Below the pieces are notes generated by a model, which saw nothing but the letters and a program-made list of their open reading frames with translations, was not told the DNA's origin and searched no databases. Shown here one piece after another: positions 22,690 to 33,343 of a DNA stretch of 64,000 bases. The translations under genes were made by a program, and so were the position numbers. Source of the stretch: Macrostomum hystrix (taxonomy: Eukaryota > Platyhelminthes > Macrostomidae); assembly GCA_950097015.1 (NCBI GenBank), contig CATNEN010000039.1, positions 7,022,501 through 7,086,500 of the forward strand, read 5' to 3'. How positions within the stretch are numbered: position 1 is the stretch's first letter; each line of letters starts with the position of its first letter.

Positions 22690-23060
22690 GAGGTGCTACG
22701 ACCGATTTTCGTGAAAGTCCACAATATACTATCTAGATTTTCGGCACTTTACGATGAACTAACTTTCGAAGCCGTCCGACGTCAATATCGTCAAGTGGAA
22801 GACCCTAGTTAAAGGGACAACTAAAGTTGCTCTGGATGAACCTCTATGGCGGATCCATATAGTTTCAAAAATAAAGCAATAAACAATACAATCAATGCAA
22901 AATACTCGTACACAACAATGAGAGCCGATTGGGTTACATGATGAAATTTTTTTAGCTGAAAAATTTCTATATACTGATGGTTTTTGCGACCAGACAACCG
23001 GACAAGAGTCGTTGAATATGCCGATGTTTTCTGATTCTGGAAGTTTTGTTTCATCGTTTT
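22690..23060 (-). repeat. dispersed repeat, family of 38780 (interrupted copy)
   Basis: In inverted orientation it matches 38780-39065. The block around ttcgaagccgtccgacgtc and the block from gggttacatgatgaa to gattctggaag are both present, but separated here by about 130 bases of other sequence. Related pieces occur at 35776-36010 and 63490-63660. Confidence 0.7.
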
Positions 23061-23359
23061 GAGGGGAACAATTTTGCCCATGTTCTGGATTTTCATTGCG
23101 ATTGGAGGGGAACAATTTTGCCCGATTTTCATGGCGATTGGTTGAATATTTTGGGAGATGTGTCCAACGTGCAGAGCTAAAGTAGAAAACTGTTCATATT
23201 TTTAATGCCAGAAAAGCAAATTAAAAACGCGCTCACTTAACAAGGCAACAATACAATAGATTAGATATCAGAAACACAGGCAAGATAGCTCGTACATTAT
23301 AGAGATGAAACAGGAAGGATTAAAGTCGAAGTCAGTTTAGTCTGCAAAAAGTCTGAAAC

Positions 23360-24110
23360 ATGTTTGCCAAAGCCAAGTGTCAAGTGCTGCGGCTGCTGCT
23401 GCTGCTGTCTCTGCTTCAGCCAGCAACTGTCCAGACGGTTTTCAGCCTGGCCCAGCAGACAGAGATGGTGATTATTCACAATCGGTTTTTGACACTATGG
23501 GTAATAATAATTGCGAATTTAATGCTACCTTTTCTGGTCGGCTGTGATACGAAGACAGCGAATAGTGAAATTTCTTGTTATCGCAGTGGAAACTCTCGAC
23601 ATGCCTTGGGCGTTGGCCCTCAAAAGGTCGTAAATTTCCCGACAACCCCCAAGTCTTCTCTCCGCGGCTGGGCTTCAAATGTATTTAGTCTCGGCACGGA
23701 CTTCTTTCAGACCGAGTCGCTCACCCTGACATTCTTCCAGACCGAGTCACTCACCCTGAACATTCTTCCAGACCGAGTCGCCAATTCCCAGCTGTCGCGC
23801 TCTGCTTGCAGCTACCTGAACTCTCCGTGCCTGAACGGTGGCAAGGAACTCAACGGGACCAGCTGCGGCTGCCAGTGTCCTGAAGCCTACGTTGGCAGCA
23901 AGTGTCAGATCTACAAGCCTCAGTACCTCAATGGCATACGACTTGGCATCGCTGCTGAGCAGTTCTGCGCCTTTGACCAGTGCCTGAGAGTGCCCGTGAC
24001 GCGCACATTGGTGAGCGAAGTACTCTGGTGACAGATGTGCTACATGACAGTACAGCTCGAGTATCGAAAAAATGCTTCCTTAACAGTTGAAAGACTATTT
24101 TTGCTGAAGC
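23360..24110 (+). pseudogene. inverted, internally deleted copy of the CAP gene, open frame kept
   Basis: This is a DNA-level duplicate of the CAP gene at 34617-38231. Bases 23360-23485 match exon 1 (signal peptide up to I-H-N-R). Bases 23486-23700 match part of parental intron 1, joined after deletion of the end of exon 1 and the splice donor at a cgg microhomology. Bases 23701-24010 match three units of the parental intron-4 minisatellite plus all of exon 5, then part of intron 5. The promoter-side sequence is also shared. The whole stretch 23360-24031 is one open frame of 223 codons, with signal peptide, a novel hydrophobic segment from former intron, and the parental EGF-like module in its original frame. 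The CAP domain itself is gone. It may be a pseudogene or a new chimeric secreted protein. Confidence 0.8.
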
Positions 24111-24472
24111 AGGAAATGTTACTGCCAACATGAAAATCATTAGCTGGTACTTCGACAAAGGTGTGAAGAAAAGAATCCTAGTTCATGAAGACATATTTTA
24201 CTCCCGCTCTTACTGAACAATGAGAAAAAAGAAAAGACGAAAAATATAGGTGGTCTGCTTCAAACTAGACAGACAAAAAGTCCGCTTAAGAGGTCACCAA
24301 AGGGCGGACTGATGACAAGTTGGGCAGGTAAATCTTACAAATCGGATTTAATATTTACATCCAATAGTATTCCATTCATTGAGATCGGGAATGCACAAAA
24401 GGTATTTTTTATCTTTTAGCAAGAGGCAATAAACGGCAACTTTTAGAATTTAAAATAAAAAACTCTGTAAAA
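24111..24472. other. spacer, no gene recognised
   Basis: AT-rich noncoding sequence between the CAP copy and the next coding-like block. Confidence 0.4.
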
Positions 24473-25105
24473 ATGGAGTCTCTGCATGAAATTAATTATG
24501 AGTTTGTCCACAATCCTGTTATTGAGTATGCGAATGCTTCAAAGGGTATTGGACCGAATACCACATTAACTTTTAATGCATTACTTCGATTGAAGTTCTG
24601 AGAACTCCGGCATTTTGATGACCTTTTCATATCAAGTGCAAACTAGTGCTGGTGCCGCCGCAGATATATCAATAGCTTTTGGTCAGCAGCCATGTAATCA
24701 CGATTACTGGTATGAACGTGCAACTCGGTGACACTTCAATTGAAACAATTCCCAATTACATTCCCCAATGGCATTACGAGCGTATTTTCTCATGCGGGTT
24801 CTCTTAACATTAACAATGAAGCCATTACACGTTTTACCCCTGCGGCGGCCGCTGCAACTGGTGCCTCTGATGCCACTAGGGCTGCAGTTAAAAGAGCACT
24901 TGCAAATCTGAAGTACAAGTGTACTATCATACAAATGGTGCTTGTGAATAAACTTGGACTTGAGAGCGATGGTGACGGTGACGGTCAACAAGCTCCAGTA
25001 GAAGCTCTAGGCCTTGAACAGTTTATTTATTGTGCTAACAGGGAGTATAAACCGATAAGGGAGGGGTTGGTTTTGAGAGGGGTAAAGCTGAGTGCGCATA
25101 GCTGA
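24473..25105 (+). other. unidentified coding-like region, frame-broken
   Basis: Three consecutive plus-strand segments look coding in different frames. From an ATG at 24473 a 42-codon piece contains N-P-V-I-E-Y-A-N-A-S. A second piece contains S-Y-Q-V-Q-T-S-A-G-A-A-A-D. A 125-codon piece (24728-25105) contains F-P-I-T-F-P-N-G and an alanine-rich stretch with A-A-A-A-A-T-G-A-S-D. Composition suggests one protein interrupted by frameshifts, rich in beta-type residues. I do not recognise the family. Intron-interrupted exons are an alternative. Confidence 0.35.
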
Positions 25106-25336
25106 CAATAACATGATAGAGTGGGGCGATCGATAAGTTACTACATGTACATTAATTGAATGGAGTGGTGAGCGCATCAGAGTGGTGATTGCAACGAAAA
25201 AACCGACAAAAACACACAACAAAAAACCGACACCAAAACCAAATTGTGGGAATACGCGAAGAAAAATTCGGACCAAAACCTTAAAATGGAAAATTAATAA
25301 AGCCGGAAACTGTCAGTGCAGCGACAAAAAGTGATT

Positions 25337-25768
25337 TTAGGATTGAATCTCTAGCGGGATCAACGCTTTAACTGGCCGTCTCACCCGCTCCCAGCGTCGA
25401 GAATCCCCAGCACCGGCGACACGGAGACGAACTGAGCGGATGACACTATCACGACCAGGACGCACCTCCACGACAACGCCTAACTTCCACTTCAACCGTG
25501 GCTGCCGGGCTTCGCCAGAGAGGAGGACCACCTCACCAATTCTAGGCGGACGACCCTCAAGGGCTATCTTTTTGAGCCTTTTCGCGGAGAGCTTCAAGAT
25601 ACGACGTCTTCCATTGGTTCCAAAACCAATTATGTGCGGCTCTAAGCATGTGCAATCGTTTTGGAAGTGGCAGGACCGAGTTCGAATCACGGTCAATCTC
25701 TCCCGGTTCTTGACTAAGACGACTCGCAGCAATGAAGTGGGACGGGGTGATGACCTCAAAGGTTTCAT
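25337..25768 (-). pseudogene. BEL/Pao integrase C-terminal domain
   Basis: Contains R-I-G-E-V-V-L-L, K-W-K-L-G-V-V-V-E, P-G-R-D-S-V-I-R-S-V and L-I-P-L-E, the DUF5641-type domain that ends Pao integrases. It lies one frame away from the upstream integrase segment. Confidence 0.8.
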
Positions 25769-26828
25769 CCGCCTCCGAAGAAACGTACAGCAGCGGTCGA
25801 AAGTTCACTACCGCTTCAATTTCCACGATGAGCGTAACTAACTGATCGTAGGAGAACAGTTGTCGACCTGCCGTCTTCTTGAGTGCAATCTTAACGACAC
25901 TAATCAACCTCTCGCAAAAACCTCCCCACCTCTCGCAAAAACCTCCCCACCTCTCGCACCTCTCGCACTCACTACCCTCCCCCGTCCGATAGAATATCGG
26001 ACCGGCATAGTCAAGACCTACGGTTTGAAATGCACTAACCGACGACAGACGGAAGGGTGGTAGCTGAGGAACTTTTCGCACAAAAAATGGTCGACCTTGA
26101 TTCTTCTTACACACCACACACGCAGCTAATAACTGTTTCACTCGCTGCCTCGCCTTAAGAATCCAAAATCGTTCACGAATCTTGCAAATAGTAGCCTGTA
26201 CTCCTAAATGCATCACCGCCGAATGGCTATGGCTGACGATCAGAGTTTCAAGCGGATGCTTGGAAGGAATAAGCACTGGGTTGTTGGTTTCGAATGGCAC
26301 TGCACCCTGTAGGCGACCAGCCGAGCGGGCTAATCCAGTCGCATCGATAAATAGATGAAGGTCGTGAACTAACGGTGTACGAGGTCCAGAACCAGTCAGA
26401 TAAGAAATTTCATTTGACAAGGACTTTTTCTGCACTGCTCGTAGCATGCAATGTTCTGCCTCGTGTAATTCTTCAGCCGTCCCCGAGGACGTTCGCTCTA
26501 CGGTGCGATGTGCCACAGCATTGCGTAGGATGGTGGCGAATCGAAGGACCCAACCGATCGCTCGAGTGAGCTTGGTCCACGAAGAGTAATCAGAAATTCG
26601 AATTAAATTTAGGACTGAAGGCTGAATAGATTCAGCGTTTTCTGCAACCGCCACTGACGCTGTTACGTTAGGCTCAGATGCACAGCAGATTGGTGCTGGA
26701 GACAATTTTTTGTCGTCGTACCTCCGAAGAAATTCTGGACCACTCAACCAAGTCGACTCACGAAGAATCTGCTCTGGCAAGCAGCCACGTGAGGGCCAGA
26801 TCGGCGGGATTAGCCTCTCCAGAAACAT
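25557..26828 (-). pseudogene. BEL/Pao integrase with deleted core
   Basis: The H2C2 zinc-binding part is present (H-L-G-V-Q-A, R-F-W-I, C-V-V-C), then V-G-L-D-Y-A-G-P, the first catalytic Asp. Instead of about 90 residues of core, a short tract with two extra copies of a W-G-G-F-C-E-R-like unit leads to L-I-S-V-V-K. The second catalytic Asp is missing. The tract is a 21 bp tandem repeat at 25907-25960. A frameshift near 25580 separates the C-terminal domain. Confidence 0.85.
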
Positions 26829-27486
26829 GCTGCCATTCGGTAACCTTAGTCAAGCGCCGGATTTCATTTACGCGATTCTGTACGAAGACTTGACGCAGTT
26901 TGGTTTCACACGTGATCCACTGAAGTGTGGTCATGCTGTCTGTCCACAGCTGACGTTTAAGACCTGGAAGTTGAACTGAGACGAAGCTCACTAAGCGAGC
27001 CAGAATTAATGCACCCAGCAACTCTAGTCGAGCAATACTGATGGACATCAAGGGAGCTACTCGAGCTTTGGCGATAAGAAGATGAGAGGAGACGTTTTGA
27101 TGCTCGTGGTCAATGACTTTTAAGTAAACCACAGCAGCATGGGCTCGTTCGCCAGCATCGGAAAATCCGTGCAGCTGTAGCTCAATGCGATTAGATGGCA
27201 GGTGGTTGGGAACGACGCAGCGCTGAAATTTCAGATTCAACGACCTCAGTGACTCCAACCAGCGAGACCATTGAATAGCCATGTCACTAGGAAGGTCATC
27301 GTCCCAAGGAACCTTTTGTTTGCAGAGCTGTTGAAACCACACTTTGACTAAGGTCACTGCTGGCGTTAGGAATCCAAGCGGATCAAACAGCTTCGACAAT
27401 GTAGAGAGCAATAGTCTCTTAGACCACTGTTTTCCAGTGACGGAATCGAGCATAGCTGAGAAATCGAGCCGAAAAAACGTCCTCAC
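26758..27486 (-). pseudogene. BEL/Pao RNase H region
   Basis: Contains S-K-L-F-D-P-L-G-F-L, G-F-S-D-A-G, R-L-E-L-L-G-A and W-T-D-S, the string of motifs that follows reverse transcriptase in Pao-type polyproteins. It is separated from the RT frame by a stop and frame change at about 27487. Confidence 0.85.
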
Positions 27487-27490
27487 CGGG

Positions 27491-28436
27491 CTACCAAGTG
27501 AGGCCGAGGACCTTCCGCACGTTGCCTACATCCTCTGCCGGTAGCGATGACATCAACTCTTTTGAATTCGACTGCCACTGTCGTATGTTCATACCTGCTT
27601 CTGTGAAGATCTGCTTCGTTTGCGCGTACAAACGGATAGCTTCCTCCTCAGACTCGCAGCACGAGACCAAATTATCTACGAACAGACTAGTCTTCAGAGT
27701 GTTCACGGCTTCCGGAAAAGCATTTTGGTGCTGATCAAGGTGATGTATGATAGTCTCTCTCAGAATCGCAGGTGAACACGTTAAGCCGAATGGCACGCGG
27801 CAGTATCTATAGTGTACGAGTTGTTGCGGTTCTCCAGGCGTCCCATGCGTCCACAATAATCTAAGAGCGTCACGATCCTGCGAGTCAATGCCAATCTGGA
27901 GGAATGCCTTTTCAATATCGGCAAGCACGGCAATTGACTTAAAACGGAAGCGCAAAAGAATCTGGGGAATCAGAGGAATACTCGTTGGCCCCGTCAGCAG
28001 AAAGTCGTTGATTGAGAAGTCCGTTACATCAGTCTTTGCTGAGCCATCAAAAACAATACGTAGTTTCGTGTGTTCGCTATCTTCTTTCATGACACAGCTG
28101 TGTGGCAGATAGTGAATTATGGTCGGCGATGGACTGCTACGGTCGTCGGGGAGCTTCTCGATAATGCCAAGTTCCTCTTGTTCGGAGAGAATAGCAGCAC
28201 ATTGTGCCAGCTGCGCTGGGTCGCGCTCGAGGTGACGTATACTAGCTCTAAGTCGAGCTGCTGCCAGATCGAAATGATCACGAAGTGTAATCGCTTCCCT
28301 AGAGAACTTCCACGGCAGCTCGACTGAATATCGTCCGTCTCGTAGTTGCGGATTGCAAGGAAAGGAATCTGATGAGACAGGTCGCGGATCGTCTAAAATA
28401 CCGATGGAGTCGAGTCTCCAAAGTGTTGTGAAATCG
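27491..28436 (-). pseudogene. BEL/Pao reverse transcriptase segment
   Basis: Shows L-R-I-V-F-D-G-S, A-D-I-E-K-A-F-L-Q-I, R-V-P-F-G-L and a catalytic box reading F-V-D-N where Y-V-D-D is usual. The first catalytic Asp (A-D-I-E) is kept. The N-terminal part continues to about 28436 in an open frame. The D-to-N change in the box suggests loss of activity. Confidence 0.85.
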
Positions 28437-28440
28437 TCGT

Positions 28441-28989
28441 TTAGACACTTCCGTTCATGGACCTGGTCTTCGACAAAGCAACAAACCGCTGAGGAGTCAG
28501 CGCTGTCACGCTCCGGAGCGCACTGGAGCTGGAGCGCACGTGACCTGTCACTTTCTCAAAACTAATCGTCAAAGGTCCACAGAGCACGTAACCGAACTTG
28601 GATGACATTGCAACGGGACCACTGTTCCCCCGAATGACTTCGTCGCCAACTATCTGATAGAAATAGTCCGATCCAATCAATACTGAAATCGGAGTGAGTG
28701 AGTCACGTGGATCGTACGGATCAGCTAGGTCTATACCGCATATGTGCTCAAATTCGTTGGCTCTCACGGATCGCTGCGGTTGGCAAATAGTCTCAACGGC
28801 ATTCGCCCTAAGTTCAATGGTTTCAAATGAATCGTTTTTACGTAACGAGAACGTGACACGGCTCGACTGAATACTTGCGTTCAGCCCTGAGAAGGTAGAG
28901 ACACGCAATTGTTCTCGTGCATCCATACCCAGATTCATAGCGGCACAAACATCCTGTCTAATGTAGCTCTGATTGCTCGCGGTGTCCAA
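28441..28989 (-). pseudogene. BEL/Pao aspartic protease segment
   Basis: The frame begins at L-D-T-A-S, the aspartic protease active site, and continues with I-G-S-D-Y-F-Y and F-G-Y-V-L-C-G, the usual protease C-terminal part in BEL/Pao. A frameshift near 28470 throws the ribosome into a stop before the reverse transcriptase. Confidence 0.8.
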
Positions 28990-29299
28990 AAGGACGTGAA
29001 CTCACTGAACTCATTAATTCACTGCGGCCGTCTGAGCTCAAGAGAATTGCTTTGGCGACTGGTAGCGCCACAGAAGGATTTCCGGCGATGAACATCGACA
29101 TGACCAGCGGGTGTGCCTCAATCTTCGATAAGTGCGCGTGAGTTTTTCAGCATCGGGATTCCCCGATTTAATCCCGACGCCGCATTGTCGGCCGAAGCCG
29201 TGAGACACTGAGTTCGACCTTTCGAACCGCTCGGATCCTTGTTGTTGTGCGTGCTACTAGGCACCTTTCACTCGTGCGACTTGTGATCAGACGTTCGTT

Positions 29300-29460
29300 G
29301 TGCACAGATACTGACGTGATGCTTGCCGGAGCAATCACGGCACTTCCGTGGATCACGACAGAGCTGAGCCATGTGGCCAGGTCTCAAGCATCGAAAACAC
29401 CGTTTCTCCCTCTCTAGAACTTGCCTACGGTTCTCGGTAGTCGGAAACTGCCTGCAGTTT
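29300..29460 (-). pseudogene. BEL/Pao zinc-knuckle segment
   Basis: The minus strand reads R-C-F-R-C-L-R-P-G-H-M-A-Q-L-C, a C-x2-C-x4-H-x4-C nucleocapsid knuckle, followed by C-R-D-C-S-G-K-H-H, a second, shorter metal-binding motif usual in this group. It is out of frame with the gag segment at 29786-30562. Confidence 0.75.
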
Positions 29461-29785
29461 TCAGAAAAGTGTGAGTCTTTGCAATAGGTGCAAAAAACCT
29501 TATTCAGCTCTATTTTTTATTTCGGTTGCACCGAAACCAGCGTTGAAGCCATCGACATGGATGGGTTGGATATCGGCTTCGAATCTGCGTGCGAGATGGA
29601 CTTCGAACTGGGCTGCGAACCCGCGCTCTCACGCACTGAAATCTCGTATTTCAAAAAGTAAAGAAAACTTTCAAGCGTATCAATACTTTTCCCTGGAGTT
29701 GAGCGGTGCGAATAAGATCAAGCCGTAACGCTGACGGGCACCTGCTCATGAGACTTGGAACAAGTAGACACTGGTACGAATCGGC

Positions 29786-30562
29786 CTAAATGCCTTGAGT
29801 CTGCAGGCTGCGCATGTTGGCGGTAATATCGTCGTGCAACTGCTGAAGACCTTTCAGAGATGAATCTGGTAGACGAAGATCGGAGATCTTGTGCATGAGG
29901 TCTTTGACGATGACCTCCTTTTTTCCATAGCGCTCGCGCAAAATGTCTAAAGCTAGGGGATAATTTGCAGCCGCGACAGAGAGGCCTCGAATGCTGGCCC
30001 TGACTGAGTCAGACAGAGCGCTGATCAGATTATTGAACTTGTCCATCTCGGACAGGTTAAAGTCGTGATGAATTGAGGACTCAAACTGATCCCAAAAGGA
30101 TTCCCACGCTGCGATCTCCCCCGTGAATGTTGGAATCTGCCTCTTGGGGAGTTTAATATGCGATCCAGACTCGACTGCAAAACTGTTCCTATCAGAGGGT
30201 TCCGCCGAAACCTTCGACCTAAAAATGGCTGATTCTAGCATCTTAATACAGCTCAGACACTTCATGGAATACGATTGACTTTCCTCCAATTCAACATCAA
30301 TACTGTCTTCCGCTACAGACTCCTCAATGGCTTCATCAATGGCTTGAACGGCAACCAACTTTGCTTTCAGACTCTCCAAACATGCCTCTGCCTCTGCACG
30401 ATCCATATCGTGGATCCATACTTCCAACCGATTAAATTTTTCTGCCTTTCCAACTACCTTGGTGATCGCTGCACGGATACCGGCACGCTTTCTAATCGCC
30501 GACGCGAGCTCGTCTTTACCGAGAACCATGATGAATAGACCGGGAGAGGTTGCAAGTACCAA
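29786..30562 (-). pseudogene. BEL/Pao gag region
   Basis: A 258-codon frame with the gag architecture of BEL/Pao elements: an N-terminal helical part with many acidic and Lys residues, then K-L-P-K-R-Q-I-P-T-F-T-G followed by W-E-S-F-W-D-Q-F, and I-L-R-E-R-Y-G-K. An in-frame Met (11 residues in) could be the original start. The frame ends before the zinc knuckles, which lie in another frame downstream. Confidence 0.85.
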
Positions 30563-31192
30563 GAACTCCCGACACTGAGAACTTAGAGACGGCCAGTCCC
30601 GAAAGGAAAACAGGCAAGATAAGTACAGGCACGGAACACACTTAGAAAGGCGAATGCAGATGGCGAGAGGGAAAAATAGACAAAATTTTTACGAGAATAA
30701 CACTGTTGGCAAGCCGACTGCCTCATAAAATCGGCAATTGAGTTAGAATGATAGTTTGCGTCTAAAGGCTCATAAAACTTTTTGCTTGATCATAGAGTAC
30801 GGAGTTAGACTACGTGCACTGCTCGTAGTTAACAGCAGTGCACGTCCACAGAGTCAGTTTTGCCCATAGACTAAGTGATTTTTTACTACGAGTTTTTACA
30901 TTGAATAGAGACCACTGCGACTGTGAATCGCTTACGATTGCGTAAACGGTATTTTCTTTTGATTTGGATCTACATCACTTGCTGGCTGAGAGATCTGCTA
31001 CAGCAAGTGAGGTAGGTACGCTTAATTTTCGCATTTCTTCTTCATAAATCTTACAAATCAGTTTTTTGGCCTGAATTATATTTCACTTACCTTTTAAACT
31101 TTACACCTTGTAAGCATGTTGGGTTAGAAAACTTATTCTGTCGTATTTTAGAGCAGGCAAAGTAGATAATTAGTGCAGAGAGATAAAGAGAG
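30563..31192. other. spacer upstream of scramblase
   Basis: No coding exon recognised. It contains a perfect 12 bp inverted repeat at 30812-30845. Confidence 0.45.
30812..30845. repeat. perfect short hairpin
   Basis: Arms acgtgcactgct and agcagtgcacgt are exact reverse complements separated by 10 bases. No associated element is visible. Confidence 0.7.
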
Positions 31193-31951
31193 ATGAGACA
31201 TCAAGGCATTCGGACTTGTTTATTATCCAAACCATTCGTTTCAGGCAAGGGAGAAGACAGTCAAGCTTGGTTACCATTCGAAGCCATGGATATCCTGGCA
31301 CAACAGGGCAGAATTTTCATCCAGCAGAGAAAGGAAGTAATAGAAATGATCAGCTCGTTTGAGGCAAACAACAGGTACGCCGTGTGCGACTCGACTGGCA
31401 GGCCGATCCTCATGGCCATGGAGGACAGCAGCTGCTTCAGCCGGCTTTGCTGTCGCAGCAACCGGCCCTTCAACATCAGCATGATTGACTTAAGGGGCAT
31501 AACGCAGATTCGGCTGATTCGCAACTACACGTACAACTGGTTCCAGTGCTGCAGCTGCTCCAGCTGCTGCCAGGACTGCGTCGTGGTAGAGTCCCCGCCC
31601 GGCCGCATCATCGGCAGCGTGGCCCAGTGCAGCTCGTGCTGCAAAATCAGCTTCAACGTTTTTGACATGAACCAGCAGCCGCTTCTGTTCTTGAAGGGCC
31701 CGAGATACTGCTTGTGCACCTGGCCTGGCACCGTGCACACATTCAAAATTATGTCAACGAATGGGAATGTTCAACTTGGCAAGCTGCAAAAAAATTGGTC
31801 CGGCGTAATACAGGAGATGTTCACTAACGCTGATAATTTTGAGCTCATAGTGCCGCAGGGCATGCCCGTTGAGAGCAAAGTGCTGCTCATTGCGGCTGGC
31901 ATACTCATTGACTTCATGTTCTTTGAAGACAGAAGTAGCAAGTTCCAATGA
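31193..31951 (+). CDS. phospholipid scramblase family protein
   Basis: A 252-residue frame, colinear with PLSCR proteins: I-F-I-Q-Q-R-K-E-V-I-E-M, F-E-A-N-N-R-Y, a Cys-rich block at 119-129 corresponding to the palmitoylation cluster, P-P-G-R-I-I-G, C-K-I-S-F-N-V, W-S-G-V-I-Q-E-M-F-T-N-A-D-N-F, and a C-terminal helix (about 229-244) ending I-D-F-M-F-F-E. The EF-hand-like calcium loop of PLSCR1 has Asp at its first and last positions. Here the aligned residues are Asn (212) and Gly (223), so calcium response may differ. An acceptor-like ttcgtttcag ends at 31244. If used, the first 17 codons are intronic and another exon provides the start. No Pro-rich N-terminal tail is visible. Confidence 0.88.
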   Translation: MRHQGIRTCLLSKPFVSGKGEDSQAWLPFEAMDILAQQGRIFIQQRKEVIEMISSFEANNRYAVCDSTGRPILMAMEDSSCFSRLCCRSNRPFNISMIDLRGITQIRLIRNYTYNWFQCCSCSSCCQDCVVVESPPGRIIGSVAQCSSCCKISFNVFDMNQQPLLFLKGPRYCLCTWPGTVHTFKIMSTNGNVQLGKLQKNWSGVIQEMFTNADNFELIVPQGMPVESKVLLIAAGILIDFMFFEDRSSKFQ

Positions 31952-31969
31952 GTAACATATTTTAATTCC

Positions 31970-32078
31970 TGACAGCTTGGCAGCATGACGCAGTCATTTT
32001 GAGTTGATGATTTTTAAACGCTATGATAGCTACCGCAGAAAAAATCAAATCGGTGCCACCACTTTGCTCCTTCTATAG
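31970..32078 (+). repeat. direct repeat, left copy
   Basis: About 105 bases starting 20 bases after the scramblase stop, containing atgacgcagtcatttt and gctatgatagctac. They recur with few changes at 33340-33448. Confidence 0.9.
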
Positions 32079-32559
32079 TATCATTCATTGCCGAGTAAAT
32101 TATTTTCTAAAAATTTGCATCACTGTGTGAAATTTTGGTTATTTTTTACTTGCTATTTCAGGAAAAGGTAAAATAGAGAAAAATAATTGCCCGCAGCCTT
32201 CTAGCAAATGCAAGTTGATTGTTTTACTGGGTAGTTTGCTGAATATAACGTCTCTGGGGAGAAGTGCGACTTAGTAAATAAGGGCTTAACGACTCTACAA
32301 AATATGTATTTCATATTTAAACCATTTTTCCGAATAAAAATTATAGCTTTTTGCTTCCTATTTGGTTTTATCATCATTCAAATTGGTGCGTGGCCGTCAG
32401 CAGTCTGACGTGGCAGCGTAGTAGAGATTCTGCATATACAAACCATAGAAAGCCATAGACAACAGAAATCAATTTGGTTTTAACTGCGAGCAATTTGGGC
32501 CACAGCTGGAAGGCATAGCTAAAGCAAAGAATGGCGCAGAGAGGACCCATACGCAAAAA
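32079..32559. other. spacer, no gene recognised
   Basis: AT-rich sequence between the repeat and the Tc1-type relic. Confidence 0.4.
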
Positions 32560-33343
32560 TCCGTCTGGTGGACAGAGAGAGGATAGTGAATGCATACGGG
32601 ACGGGTGGCGACTGGAAGGCGCTTGGGTTTCGAAAAACAGTCTGTTTGAAACATCGTGACCACGTACGAAGAGACCGGAAGAACGCACACTCTGCCGAAA
32701 GGAGGAGTGAAGACGCAAAAGCTCACCGAACCTTTGGTGAATAGACTGGTTGAATTTGTCAGTGACTACCCTGCCGCTACGCTGGAGCAGAGGAGATCGC
32801 ACCTGCTTCAGGGCAACGACGATGACTTCAACATCAGTCTCAGTGCAATTAGTCGTGCTCTGGATGGCCAGTTGATCACACTAAAGCTTCTGCACCAGGT
32901 CCCTGTTGATTGGAACACGCCTGTCACGAAAAAAAGTCGCAGAATGCACGTGCAGTGGCTTCTGGACGAGGGCAGCCAAGAACATCTTCTGTTCATTGAC
33001 GAGTTTGGCGTGAACATCTGGATGGGCCAGAACTCAGGGTCGAGCCCCCAGAGGGAAACCAGCAGTGACGGTGGTGAATGGTCCGCGAGGCCAAAATCTT
33101 ACAATCTGCCTTGTCATCTCGCAACAGCTGGGGCTCGTGCACTACACGCTGGTCGAAGGTGGATTCAGAAACGAGCATTTCGTGGATTTTCTCTTGGACA
33201 TCGACCAGCTGGTGGAAGGAAACTTCGTGCTTCTGTCTGATGGCGCCCGTGCTCATCTGAGTGCGCCAGGGATGAGCGATGGCCACATTCACAGATTCCT
33301 TCCACCTTACTCGGGCGCTGCCAAGAAGGCTGACCTGAAGTGA
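32560..33343 (+). mobile_element. Tc1/mariner-superfamily transposase relic (DDE_3 type)
   Basis: The N-terminal HTH part (R-I-V-N-A-Y, G-G-D-W-K-A) is in one frame. A central part (32656-33050) has L-P-K-G-G, I-S-R-A-L-D-G-Q-L-I-T and L-F-I-D-E-F-G-V-N-I-W-M with the first catalytic Asp. After a one-base shift near 33030-33065 the frame continues with V-V-N-G-P-R-G-Q-N-L-T, L-V-H-Y-T-L-V-E-G-G-F and the second Asp in L-S-D-G-A-R-A-H. It ends at F-L-P-P-Y-S, just before where the third acidic residue should come. Frameshifts and 3' truncation make it inactive. Confidence 0.85.

Larger units (their letters stand above)
25337..30562 (-). mobile_element. BEL/Pao-type retroelement, degraded, no LTRs seen
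   Basis: About 5.2 kb on the minus strand with domains in BEL/Pao order: gag, zinc knuckles, aspartic protease, reverse transcriptase, RNase H region, integrase, and a basic C-terminal integrase domain. The frame changes at least three times, and the central part of the integrase is deleted. Comparing about 220 bases on each side, I found no matching LTR, so the ends are probably lost. It lies between the CAP duplicate and the scramblase gene and contributes no intact protein. Confidence 0.9.

Noticed and set aside
25337-30562. Intact retrotransposon or functional host gene derived from it
   Set aside because: Several frameshifts, a missing integrase core, a changed RT catalytic box and no LTRs show that it is inactive.
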